From Leptospira haakeii (GTDB lineage: Bacteria; Spirochaetota; Leptospiria; Leptospirales; Leptospiraceae): DNA of 64,000 nucleotides. The notes under the pieces are model-generated. The model had not been told where the DNA came from. It saw only the letters and a program-made list of their open reading frames with translations, and ran no database searches. The position numbers were made by a program, and so were the translations under genes. Shown here piece after piece: positions 32,766-42,300 of this stretch (its first letter is position 1; the number at the start of each line of letters is the position of its first letter). The DNA lies in NCBI RefSeq assembly GCF_002812045.1, contig NZ_NPEG01000003.1, forward strand, positions 62,001 through 126,000. The letters are read 5' to 3'.

Positions 32766-34189
32766 ATGCAAGAGTAGTATCCGTCCGGGTGAAACAAATT
32801 TTAGTAGTGGAGGACAACGAGGATGATTCTCGTTTGTTCGAGATATTTTTAAAAGAAGCGGATCCTTCCGGGGTACGTTTGAAACATTCTCCTACCGTTG
32901 CTGATGCTTTAGAAGTGTTGAAGGAAGAGGGAGAAGAGATAGATTGTATTCTTTTGGACCTTACCTTGCCTGATAGTTTCGGTTTGGATGGTTTCGAAGC
33001 TATTAAAAAATCTAATCCTAAGATACCAATTGTCATCTGTTCCGGGACCCAGGATGAAACTATTGCAATGGAAGCATTACAATCGGGCGGCCAAGACTAT
33101 CTGATCAAAGGAAAATTCGATTCTCATCTTCTTTTTAGATCTATTCTGTATGCGATAGAAAGACAGGACATGTTGTCCAAATTAGAAGAGCAGGCATTCC
33201 TGATCAAAGAGAATGAAAAAAGATATAGACTTATATTCGAACATAATCCTCATCCTATCGTTTTGTATAATTTCGAATGTGAAACTGTTTTGGATCTAAA
33301 CCAAGAAACTGAACGTATCTACGGTTATGATAGAGAAGAACTACTCCATATGAAATTTTCAGATCTATTCATTGGAACTTCTTCCGGAGAGCGTAGACAA
33401 TATTTGGCTCTTCATAACGGTAAAAATATTCCTGAAACACATGTGCATAGATCCAAAGAAGGAACTCCTCTCCTAATGGAGATTACTTCTTATAGATTCC
33501 AGTTGGAAGGAAAAGAAGTGGTCCTTGCGATTTTAGTGGATATGACCAAATGGAAACAGTCTGAGGATAATCTTATACAATCATTGAGAGATAAGGAAGC
33601 GCTTCTGCAGGAAATCCACCATAGGGTAAAAAATAATCTACAGATCATGGCAAGCCTTCTAAATCTCCAAGCGAATTATGCAAAGAATAAGGAAGTGACC
33701 CGAGAACTTAGAGATACTGAGAGTAGGATCTACTCGATGTCTTTAGTTCATAACGAACTTTATAATTCTAAAAATCTGGCAGAGATCGGTTTAGGTTCTT
33801 ATGTAGATAAATTATTAGATAATCTTTGGAATGTGTATGGGATCGGTCCTGAAATCGGAAGGATAGTTGATGTAGGAAATTTAAGCTTGGCAGTGGAAAA
33901 GGCACTTCCAATCGGAATGATGATCAATGAGATCGCTACAAATTCTATTAAGTATGCTTATTCAGAAAAGAAAAAGGGCCAGTTCTATATAAAAGCAAAA
34001 TCGGGAAATGGGATATTTCATTTGGAAGTGGGGGACGATGGAAAGGGGATCCCGGATTATCCTCAAATTGAAGCCAGAGAAACCTTAGGTTTACAACTGA
34101 TTCGGATCTTATCCAAACAGTTGAAGGCAAAATTGGATATCAATACTTCGGCTCCAGGAACCCGATTCCAAATAGAGTTCTCGTATTAA
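32762..34189 (+). CDS. Receiver-PAS-HisKA_2 hybrid histidine kinase
   Basis: 475 residues from ATG 32762, which overlaps the previous stop (ATGA); TTG 32732 is possible but lies inside the upstream gene. An N-terminal receiver domain (~8-130) carries acceptor D66 (LLDLTLPD). A PAS domain follows (~150-265, FEHNPHPIVLYNFEC). The HisKA_2 core has LQEIHHRVKNNLQIM (H286) and the ATPase domain NEIATNSIKYAY and GDDGKGIPD. The receiver in front of the kinase suggests it is switched by the upstream kinase, making a relay: kinase 30094, regulator 32322, this protein. It ends convergently with the Cys-rich protein gene, sharing TTAA as both stops. Confidence 0.9.
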   Translation: MNARVVSVRVKQILVVEDNEDDSRLFEIFLKEADPSGVRLKHSPTVADALEVLKEEGEEIDCILLDLTLPDSFGLDGFEAIKKSNPKIPIVICSGTQDETIAMEALQSGGQDYLIKGKFDSHLLFRSILYAIERQDMLSKLEEQAFLIKENEKRYRLIFEHNPHPIVLYNFECETVLDLNQETERIYGYDREELLHMKFSDLFIGTSSGERRQYLALHNGKNIPETHVHRSKEGTPLLMEITSYRFQLEGKEVVLAILVDMTKWKQSEDNLIQSLRDKEALLQEIHHRVKNNLQIMASLLNLQANYAKNKEVTRELRDTESRIYSMSLVHNELYNSKNLAEIGLGSYVDKLLDNLWNVYGIGPEIGRIVDVGNLSLAVEKALPIGMMINEIATNSIKYAYSEKKKGQFYIKAKSGNGIFHLEVGDDGKGIPDYPQIEARETLGLQLIRILSKQLKAKLDINTSAPGTRFQIEFSY

Positions 34190-34656
34190 GCAGCTAGTAA
34201 CTTTTTGAATTCGGAAATACAAGATTTGCAAGCTTCGCCACATGCTTTACATTCTTCGTGATGGTCTGCGTGTTTATCACATTGAGCTGCACATCTTTCA
34301 CAAGACTCCAAACAGATAGATGCTAATTTTTTAGTAGAAGCAGAGCCTAAAGAAGACAATACAACGAATGCGTCGCATAATGCCACAGTCTCTTCTACTG
34401 ATCTAAGGCAATCCGCCATTTCCTTATGACCTTCCGCAAGCATGTCCACACACATATTGATACAAACTCTGCCTTTTAAAATACAAGCAGAGGAGGCTTC
34501 GATCGCGGAACCAGGCACGGAAATTTTGTCTGCCTTCTTCTTTTTGGAGACTTTTTTATCTCCGTGGTCGTGTCCTAAAACGGAGGAACTTGCGAGTAAA
34601 GCCATGGTAGTTGCACCCAGGCCAAGGATTTGTTTTCTAGATATTTTCTGTTCCAA
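34186..34656 (-). CDS. Exported Cys-rich four-helix-bundle protein (copper storage protein Csp-like)
   Basis: 156 residues. A leader (KISRKQILGLGATTMALLASS) suggests export; it has only a single Arg-Lys, so Tat use is uncertain. A His/Lys-rich linker (HDHGDKKVSKKKK) follows, then a helical part with 13 Cys residues in spaced patterns (ACILKGRVCINMC, ICLESCERCAAQC, ECKACGEACKSC) as in the DUF326/Csp proteins, which line a four-helix bundle with Cys to hold many Cu(I) ions. The studied Methylosinus Csp1 also has 13 Cys in its core. The likely job is copper storage and detoxification outside the cytoplasm. The start is TTG with a strong GGAGG five bases ahead. Confidence 0.85.
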   Translation of the reverse strand: MEQKISRKQILGLGATTMALLASSSVLGHDHGDKKVSKKKKADKISVPGSAIEASSACILKGRVCINMCVDMLAEGHKEMADCLRSVEETVALCDAFVVLSSLGSASTKKLASICLESCERCAAQCDKHADHHEECKACGEACKSCISEFKKLLAA

Positions 34657-34834
34657 AGGAACCTCCCTCGGTGCTCTAAATTATTCCAGAATCCGCTTTT
34701 CGTCGCCTGAAAATAGGTTGAAAACCTTAAAAAAAACCGCTTTCTTTTCGGAACTTTTAGAATAGGTTTGGAAAATTCTTCCAGCTAAGTAGCTCTAATT
34801 GAAAAGACTCGTCGGATGAATTAAACCAGTTAAA

Positions 34835-35875
34835 ATGTTCGGACCAACGAAAGAAAAAGGCGAATCATCCGCAGAGATTGGCGAATCGGACAAAATTCTC
34901 ATTCTGGACGATGCACCTGAAAACTGCCAGCTTGTAGAAAGGATTCTCAAAAAAGCAGGATATGGGGATGTGATTTCGACCCAATCACCTGAAACTGCCT
35001 TGGAATGGTTAGGCCTACAAGGAAACCCGGAAAACAAAAAAGATATTTCACTTTTACTTTTGGACATTCTTCTTCCTGGAGGAATGAACGGTTTGGATAT
35101 TCTTCGCACCTTAAGTTCTAAGGAAGAATTTTCAGATTTACCTGTTATTATCATAACTGCAATCCATGATACCCAAACATTGGAATCCGCTTTTGAATTG
35201 GGTGCAATCGATTACGTTACAAAACCTTTTGATGCTCATGAATTAAGAGCAAGGGTTCGGTCTACTTTAAGACTTCGTCATGAGATGCTCCAGAGAAAAC
35301 AAAGGGAAAGAGACCTAGAAGAAATTACGGACAAACTTTCGGAAGCGTATCAAACTTTACTTAGAGTTTCTAGAACAGACGGTCTTTCCGGAATTTGGAA
35401 TAGAAGATTTTTTGACGAGATCCTGGAAGTGGAATGGAAGAGGGCATGTCGTTCCGAAAAGCCGATCTCTTTACTTCTATTAGATATAGATTTTTTTAAG
35501 AAGTATAATGATACGTACGGTCACCAGGCTGGAGATGAATGTATCCGTCAGGTTGCAGGTGTTTTAAAAAATACTGCAAGAAGAGCGGGGGATTTTCCTG
35601 CTCGTTACGGCGGAGAAGAGTTTGCAGTCATTCTTCCTGAAACCGATTCAGAGAAAGCAATGATCGTGGCGGAGAATATCAGGACACGTGTCCAAGAACT
35701 AAAGATACCGCATGAAGCTTCCCAGACTTCCGAATTTGTTTCTGTGAGTATTGGGATCAGCACTCGTATGTCCGGAAAAGACAAAGAAAGCAAAAAGTTT
35801 TTGGAAGAAGCAGACAAGGCGCTCTATAAATCCAAAGAAGAAGGAAGAAATAGAAGCACTGTCTTCAAAGATTAA
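34835..35875 (+). CDS. Response regulator with GGDEF output (diguanylate cyclase)
   Basis: 346 residues: a receiver domain (~20-150) with acceptor D77 (LLLLDILLPGG), a helical linker (RHEMLQRKQRERDLEE) and a GGDEF domain (~180-345) with the active signature GGEEF at 259-263 and an RxxD inhibitory site (RAGD) placed five residues ahead. It should make c-di-GMP when phosphorylated and be turned down by its own product. The same build as PleD/WspR-type enzymes. It is a single gene with its own upstream region; the kinase that drives it is unknown, though several orphan kinases lie in this window. Confidence 0.93.
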   Translation: MFGPTKEKGESSAEIGESDKILILDDAPENCQLVERILKKAGYGDVISTQSPETALEWLGLQGNPENKKDISLLLLDILLPGGMNGLDILRTLSSKEEFSDLPVIIITAIHDTQTLESAFELGAIDYVTKPFDAHELRARVRSTLRLRHEMLQRKQRERDLEEITDKLSEAYQTLLRVSRTDGLSGIWNRRFFDEILEVEWKRACRSEKPISLLLLDIDFFKKYNDTYGHQAGDECIRQVAGVLKNTARRAGDFPARYGGEEFAVILPETDSEKAMIVAENIRTRVQELKIPHEASQTSEFVSVSIGISTRMSGKDKESKKFLEEADKALYKSKEEGRNRSTVFKD

Positions 35876-36022
35876 ACCCTTGGGCTTAGGTTCATACCAG
35901 GGTCTTATTTCATCTTTTTTTCCTAGATTGTAACGAATCTCCTTCATTTTTTTCCTAAATTTGGAAATTTGTTTGCATCGCACTAAGTCTTATAACTTAA
36001 TAAACGATACATAGAGATAGAA

Positions 36023-36391
36023 ATGGCTATATTGGATAAAATAGTACAGGAATTCAAAACAAGGTTTTTTGAGACCGTAAAGGTTCCGGTGCAGGTGCAT
36101 TCTTCTTCCGGGGATTTCCAAGCTACTTGGGAGGGCATCCAAGGTACGGCGCTTAGCTTTACCTTAGATCGTTTTCATCCGGATCCGGAAGGAAGCAACG
36201 CTGTAATAGAGATACGTGTTCCTTTTTGGAAGGAGCCGTTATTGTTTTCTGGAAAACTTTTAGATAAGAAAGTGGTAAAATCTAAATCTTCCGAAAGGAT
36301 CACCGATACCGTTTTGGTATTCGAATCAGAACTTTCAGAATTTCTAAAGAAGAATCTTCCAAAAATAGATCTAACACTTCCTAAAAAGTAA
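36023..36391 (+). CDS. Small protein of unknown function
   Basis: 122 residues, soluble, with no recognised domain. It is made mostly of strands (VKVPVQVHSSSGDFQATWEG, AVIEIRVPFW, DTVLVFESEL) between an N-terminal helix (AILDKIVQEFKTRFF) and a Lys-rich C-terminus LPKK. The size and beta-rich pattern could fit a PilZ-like or Lpt-like barrel, but no signature residues support that. It starts about 150 bases after the GGDEF gene and ends in a perfect palindrome shared with the convergent xthA gene. Real gene probable from its codon regularity and position. Confidence 0.6.
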   Translation: MAILDKIVQEFKTRFFETVKVPVQVHSSSGDFQATWEGIQGTALSFTLDRFHPDPEGSNAVIEIRVPFWKEPLLFSGKLLDKKVVKSKSSERITDTVLVFESELSEFLKKNLPKIDLTLPKK

Positions 36392-36408
36392 TTTTACTTT
36401 TTAGGAAG
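36377..36408. terminator. 32-bp perfect palindrome forming a bidirectional terminator across two gene ends
   Basis: CTTCCTAAAAAGTAA (36377-36391) and TTACTTTTTAGGAAG (36394-36408) are perfect reverse complements around a two-base centre. Each arm encodes the last residues and stop codon of one gene: both proteins end Leu-Pro-Lys-Lys. A stem of 15 bp with A/T-rich runs would fold in the transcripts from either side and so could end both. The intergenic gap is only two bases. Confidence 0.7.
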
Positions 36409-37167
36409 GTCTACTTCTAAGATCATCGCTGCATGATCTGAAAGAATAGGATCTTTTTTCACCGTGAGCTTTTTGAGTTTGGATTTAAGCTCAGGAGTCA
36501 CGAAGAAGTAATCGATCCTCCAACCTTTATTATTTCCTCTTGCTCCCGCTCTGAAAGTCCACCAGGTATATTCTTGCTTACTCGGATATAATTCCCTAAA
36601 ACTGTCCACCCAACCTGTGGAAAGAAATTTAGTTACCCATGCTCTCTCTTCCGGTAGGAAACCGCTATTCTTTGCATTTCCTTTTGGATCATGTATATCT
36701 ATTTCGGTATGAGCAATATTTACATCACCGCATAGAATGATATTGGAATGTTTCTTTTTTAACTTTGCGGAAATTTTTAGGAATTCTTCCAAGAATCTCA
36801 TCTTGGCGGCTTGTCTCACGTCACCCGTAGTTCCGGAAGGAAAGTAAACTGTCCAGATTGCATAGGAATCGAATTCAGCTAGGACACTTCTTCCTTCTTT
36901 ATCGAATTCATCCAGGCCCAATCCATAAGTTACCTTTTTAGGTTCTTGTTTGCTCCAAATAGAAACTCCTGAGTAACCTTTTTTAACGGCGGAATGGAAG
37001 AATGCCTTGTATCCCAGTTTTTCCCACATTTCCGAACTGAGTTGGTCAGGTTGTGCTTTGGTTTCTTGGAAACATACAAAATCGGGTTTTTCAGAAGAGA
37101 TTATATCCCCTAGGCCCTTGCCCCAGGCAGATCGGATTCCATTGCAGTTCAGACAAAAAACTTTCAT
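36394..37167 (-). CDS. xthA: Exodeoxyribonuclease III
   Basis: 257 residues, the endonuclease/exonuclease/phosphatase fold of the ExoIII/AP endonuclease family, which nicks DNA at abasic sites in base excision repair. Motifs: [10 protein letters not shown] at the N-terminus, FQETKA (metal-binding Glu), [34 protein letters not shown] and the final LSDHAAM with catalytic Asp and His. All expected catalytic residues are seen. The length is typical. The gene is divergent from hisD with a 64-bp gap, and its end lies in the palindrome at 36377-36408. Confidence 0.96.
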   Translation of the reverse strand: MKVFCLNCNGIRSAWGKGLGDIISSEKPDFVCFQETKAQPDQLSSEMWEKLGYKAFFHSAVKKGYSGVSIWSKQEPKKVTYGLGLDEFDKEGRSVLAEFDSYAIWTVYFPSGTTGDVRQAAKMRFLEEFLKISAKLKKKHSNIILCGDVNIAHTEIDIHDPKGNAKNSGFLPEERAWVTKFLSTGWVDSFRELYPSKQEYTWWTFRAGARGNNKGWRIDYFFVTPELKSKLKKLTVKKDPILSDHAAMILEVDLPKK

Positions 37168-37231
37168 AGGTGTTAAAGAGTTCCCAGGATTTTCGGGATG
37201 CTAAGTCCGGGCAAAGAAAAAAAATGTCCGT

Positions 37232-38524
37232 ATGAGCATTCGTATCAGGGAAGTAGGCAAGGATTTTTCCTTAGAACCCATTCTCCAGAGAGCAAAGCAG
37301 GATCTAAATGATACTTTAGCCCTGGTACGTCCCATTTTGGACCGAGTAAAAGAAGCTGGGGACAAGGCAGTCTATGAGTTCACCCAAAAATTCGACGGAC
37401 TCAAACCAGAAAAATTAGTTCATCCAGTCTCCGAATGGAATGGCAAAGCGGACCCTGAACTTGTTGCCGCATTAGAAAAGGCAAAAGAAAATATTGAAAC
37501 ATTCCATAAAGCCCAGTTGCCTTCCGATCTAGATGTAAATGTCTCCGGAAATACATTAGGAATTCGTTATACTCCAATTGAATCCGTCACCGTATATGCT
37601 CCGGGTGGAAAAGCATTATATCCTTCTACCATTTTGATGGGAGTGATCCCTGCAAAGATTGCAGGTGTAAAACATATCCAAATAGTTACTCCTCCTCAAA
37701 AAGATGGGATCCCCGACGGATTGTATGCTGCTGCAAAAATTGCAGGCGCGGATGCGATCGTAACGGTGGGTGGTGCGCAAGGTATTGCGGCGGCATCTTA
37801 TGGAACGGAAACAATCTCTCGTTCCGAATTTGTGATCGGACCCGGGAACAAATTTGTGACTGCGGCGAAAGTTTTATTAAGCGGACAGGGTGTGATCGGA
37901 ATAGACAGCCCGGCCGGTCCGAGCGAAGTTCTTGTGATCGCAGATGATTCCGCAAATCCAAACTGGGTAGCAGCGGATTTACTTTCTCAAGCAGAACATG
38001 GAGAAGACTCCGCAGCAATACTTTGCACTGATTCTCTTGAATTTGCCAAAAAGGTTTCAATCGAAATAGATAAGGCTTTAAAAGAAAGACCTAAGCGGGA
38101 ATCCATCAAAAGGTCTTCGATAGAGAACGAAAGTTGGATATTAGTTTTCCCTAATTTAGAAGAATGTGTAAACTTCTCCAATTTATACGCTCCTGAACAT
38201 TTGGAGATCCAAACTAGGAATTATAAGGAATTATTCAAAAAAATCAAACATGCAGGTTCCGTATTTTTAGGACCTTATTCTCCCGTTGCTATGGGGGATT
38301 ATATCAGTGGAACAAATCATATTCTTCCTACAGCAGGTGGAAGTAGGATCTTTTCTTCCTTAGGTGTTCTTACTTTTTTAAAAAGAGTAACCTACCAAGA
38401 AGTGACCAGGGACTCTTTAGAAAAATTATATCCATATGTAAAAGTTCTCTCCGAATTCGAAGGTTTGGATGAAGAACATGGAAATTCTGTAAAAGTGCGT
38501 CTTTCTGAAAACGGTAAATCATGA
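37232..38524 (+). CDS. hisD: Histidinol dehydrogenase
   Basis: 430 residues; oxidises L-histidinol to L-histidine in two NAD-dependent steps, the end of histidine synthesis. Family landmarks: VTVYAPGGKALYPST, GGAQGIAAASYGT, GPGNKFVTAAK, DSPAGPSEVLVIAD, SQAEHGEDS and the catalytic pair in YAPEHLEIQ, then TNHILPTAGG. Length matches other HisD proteins. ATG start at 37232. The stop overlaps the panC start by four bases (ATGA at 38521), and it opens a run of ten tightly packed genes. The other his gene in the run, hisF, lies at its far end. Confidence 0.97.
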   Translation: MSIRIREVGKDFSLEPILQRAKQDLNDTLALVRPILDRVKEAGDKAVYEFTQKFDGLKPEKLVHPVSEWNGKADPELVAALEKAKENIETFHKAQLPSDLDVNVSGNTLGIRYTPIESVTVYAPGGKALYPSTILMGVIPAKIAGVKHIQIVTPPQKDGIPDGLYAAAKIAGADAIVTVGGAQGIAAASYGTETISRSEFVIGPGNKFVTAAKVLLSGQGVIGIDSPAGPSEVLVIADDSANPNWVAADLLSQAEHGEDSAAILCTDSLEFAKKVSIEIDKALKERPKRESIKRSSIENESWILVFPNLEECVNFSNLYAPEHLEIQTRNYKELFKKIKHAGSVFLGPYSPVAMGDYISGTNHILPTAGGSRIFSSLGVLTFLKRVTYQEVTRDSLEKLYPYVKVLSEFEGLDEEHGNSVKVRLSENGKS

Positions 38525-39372
38525 TCGTATCCAAGGATCCAAACGAAGTCAGAAACCAAATACTTTCCTGGAAGTCCGAAAAACTTTCAGTGGGTTTTGC
38601 TCCTACTATGGGATTTTTGCATGAAGGACATTCGAATTTATTTGTTCGTTCCGCTTCTGAAAATTCGAAAACGGTAGTTTCTATTTTTGTAAATCCTGCG
38701 CAGTTCAACGATCCGGAAGATTATGCAAAATATCCGATCAATACGGAAGGTGATTTGGAAATTTGTAAATCATCCAAGGTGGATCTGGTTTTTTTACCGG
38801 ATAAGGATACGATGTATCCTGGTGGAATTCCTGCTGTAGAATTACGAATCCCACATTTGATGAAAAATCTGGATGCCACTACTCGGCCTGGACATTTTGA
38901 AGGTGTTCTTTTAGTTCTTTCTCGTTTATTCCATATAATCCCTGCAGATCGTTCTTATTTTGGTAAGAAGGATTACCAACAATATCTGGTGGTAAAAGAT
39001 TTTGTTAGAGCACTCGGTTTTCCTATGGAGATCATAGGAGTGGATACGGTTCGCTCCGCAGAAGGTTTGGCGCTAAGTTCCAGAAATGCTCGTTTGACTG
39101 GACCTGAGAAAGAAGAAGCCTTATTATTGATCCGGGCTTTACGTTTGGGTGAAAGTTTAATCCGACAAGGAGAAAAAGATCCTGCAGAAGTTTTGACTGT
39201 AATGAAAGATGTTTTGGATTCTTCTTCTAAAATACAAACTGATTATCTAGAAGTATTGGATGCGAATACATTAGGGGAACTTCCTATTCTGAAAGGAGAA
39301 ATTCTCCTCGCTGTAGCTGCCTTTTTAGGGCAGGTAAGATTGATCGATAATATAACCGTAAAGGTGTCTTGA
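38521..39372 (+). CDS. panC: Pantoate--beta-alanine ligase
   Basis: 283 residues; joins pantoate and beta-alanine with ATP to make pantothenate, the coenzyme A precursor. Signatures: FAPTMGFLHEGHSNL, with the nucleotidyl-transferase HxGH, FVNPAQF, FGKKDYQQYLVVKDF and LALSSRNARL. The length agrees with the family (~280). It overlaps hisD by ATGA and ends six bases before mfd, so it is read in the same transcript. No panB or panD lies nearby. Confidence 0.97.
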   Translation: MIVSKDPNEVRNQILSWKSEKLSVGFAPTMGFLHEGHSNLFVRSASENSKTVVSIFVNPAQFNDPEDYAKYPINTEGDLEICKSSKVDLVFLPDKDTMYPGGIPAVELRIPHLMKNLDATTRPGHFEGVLLVLSRLFHIIPADRSYFGKKDYQQYLVVKDFVRALGFPMEIIGVDTVRSAEGLALSSRNARLTGPEKEEALLLIRALRLGESLIRQGEKDPAEVLTVMKDVLDSSSKIQTDYLEVLDANTLGELPILKGEILLAVAAFLGQVRLIDNITVKVS

Positions 39373-39378
39373 TTTAAT

Positions 39379-42300
39379 ATGGCTAAGTCTGTTTCCACTC
39401 AATCCGATTGGAAAAAATCTCTGGAAGATCTTTTCTCTTCTGCAAAAGAGAATTCTAAAATTTCTTCCGTTCCTAATTCAGTTCATTCTCTTCTATCTTC
39501 CGTTATATTTGAGTCCCAGAAAAATTCCAAAATTGTGATCTCTCCTACGAATACCGAATCGGAGTTTTTGTATAGGGAGTCTTTAAGTTATTTAGAGCCG
39601 GATCTGGTTTGTTATCTTCCAGGCCAGGAAGTTTTACCATACGAGTATATGCGTTATCCTGGAGAAATGAAAAGAGAGAGGATACAGGCACTTGCTCGTA
39701 TTTTATCCGGCGAAAAAGTTTTAGTATTCACTTCTGTTTCTGGATTTTTGAAAACTCTTCCAGAGGCTTCTGCTTTGATGGAAAGATCTTTGTCCGTAAG
39801 ATTAGGACAAGAAATCCAACCTGAAAACCTAATGAGAGATCTTGTCCGACTTGGTTATCATAGAGTGGATATGTGCCAGGCATTCGGTGAGTTCAGTCTG
39901 AAAGGAGGGATTTTGGATGTGTTTTCCTCTTTCTCCGCGGATCCTATTCGGATCGATTTTTTCGGCGACGAAGTTGAATCCATTCGAACATTCGATCCGG
40001 AAACCCAAAGATCTTTGGAAAATCTGGAAGAGGCTTTTTTACTTCCTGCAGATGAATTCATTCTAACCGATTCCCAGAAAGAGCAGTATAGAGATCTGAT
40101 CACAAAGGCGGATAAATCTCTTCATTTGCCTGAGATCCCTGATGATGCAGGTGGGACTTATTACGAAGAATTGATCCCGATGGTCCGGGAGAATAAGGGA
40201 ATATTATCTTTTTTTAAATCTAAACCGGGCCTAATTTTTCCGGATCCGAATGGTGCAAAAGAAAGATATTCTCATCTATTGAGAGAATACGATGCACTTT
40301 ACGAAAAAAGAAGTAAAGAGATCTTATGTGCTCCTCCTTCCTTTCTTTTGAGAGATAAAGAAGAATCCGAAATTTTAGAAAACCTAACCGGAATTAAATT
40401 CACCCAACTTCCTCCTAGTAAGTCGGAAGATTTGGTCTGTCCTTTGCATCAAGCTCCTTCCTTTAAAGGAAAGATCAGGGAAGTCAGAGAAAAATTGGGA
40501 GAATTGAAAACAGAAGGTGGATGGAAGATCATTCTCACTTCTTCTTTTGAAGCTCAAACCCAGAGATTATTGGGGCTTTTTGAATCGGAAGGAATTCGTT
40601 TATTAAACCAGGAAGCTTCCGAGCCTGAACCTATTCTTCTTCCAAATAAATCAAAAGAAGAAGTGTATTTGGCGGTTTCGGAAATAAGAAATGGGTTCTC
40701 ATGGGAAGAAGAGAAACTTTTATTCTTATCGGAGAACGATGTATTCGGAAGGGAATATAAGCGTAAGACCAGATTCAAAAAACAGAATAGTAAGGCCATC
40801 CAAAGTTTCCTGGACCTAAAAGAAGGGGATTTCGTGGTTCACGTAAATCACGGGGTCGGAAAATTCCTCAAAATAGAAAGAGTAAACGCCGGTGGAAAAG
40901 AAAGGGACTTTCTAAAATTAGAATATTATGGCGGCGACACGTTATTTGTTCCTTTGGATCAAATCTCTTTAGTCCAAAGATTCGTAGGTGGAACGGAAAG
41001 ACCAAGATTAGATAGTCTTGGCAAAAGTACTTGGAAAAAAACAAAGGACAGGGTCCAAAAAGCAGTCGAAGGTCTCGCGGAAGATTTGGTCCATATGTAT
41101 TCCAATCGGATCAAACTGCAGGGGTATGCTTTTCCTCCTGATACAATTTACCAAGAAGAGTTTGAAGCGGAATTCGAATACGAGGAAACTCCTGATCAGA
41201 TTGAAGCGATAGAAGCTGTTAAAAAAGATCTGGAATCCACAAGGCCGATGGATCGTCTGATCTGTGGAGACGTAGGTTACGGAAAAACAGAAGTTGCCAT
41301 CCGGGCCGCATTCAAGGTGGCGATGGCCGGTAAACAGATACTCATGCTTGCACCTACCACAATCCTTGCCTTACAACATTATAATAATATGAAAAAGAGG
41401 TTTGAGAACTATCCAATCACTGTTGAATTAGTTTCTCGACTTAGAACCGCAGCAGAGACTCGAGACGTTCTGAAACGTTTTGCCTCCGGAAAAGTGGATA
41501 TGCTAATAGGAACTCACGCGGTTTTAGCAAATTCAGTCCAACCTAAGAATCTTGGATTACTCATTATAGACGAAGAGCAAAGATTCGGGGTAAACCATAA
41601 GGAATCCATTAAGAAGATCAAAAATCTTGTGGATGTTCTGACTTTGACCGCGACTCCGATTCCTAGAACACTTCATATGGCTTTGACCGGGATCAGAGAA
41701 CTTTCCATCATCGCGACTCCTCCTAAGAATAGACAAAGTGTGGAAACATATGTGATCGAAGAGGACGAAGAGGTCCTAAGAGACGCAATCCGCACGGAAC
41801 TTTCGAGAGAAGGACAAGTATTCTATCTTTATAATAGAGTGGAATCTATTGAACAAGAGACTAAAAGATTAAACGAGATCGTTCCTGAGGCAGCCATTGG
41901 AGTTCTTCATGGCCAGATGACTGAGGATGAGATCGAAGAAACTTTGGTGGATTTTTACGCGCGTAAATTTGATATCCTGGTCACAACCACCATTATCGAA
42001 TCCGGGATTGATATCCCAAATGTGAATACCCTGATCGTAAAAAGAGCGGATCTATTCGGCCTTTCTCAGTTGTATCAGATCCGAGGTAGGGTTGGAAGAA
42101 GTGACAGAAAAGCGTTTGCCTATCTTCTTCTTCCTAAAGACAGAGTGGTAACGGAAGACGCGGAAAAACGTCTGAACACAATCTACGAATACCAAGAATT
42201 AGGTTCAGGATTCAAGGTTGCAATGAGAGACTTAGAGATCCGAGGAGCCGGAAATCTTTTAGGCAAAGAACAATCCGGTGATATCATGGAAGTAGGCTTC

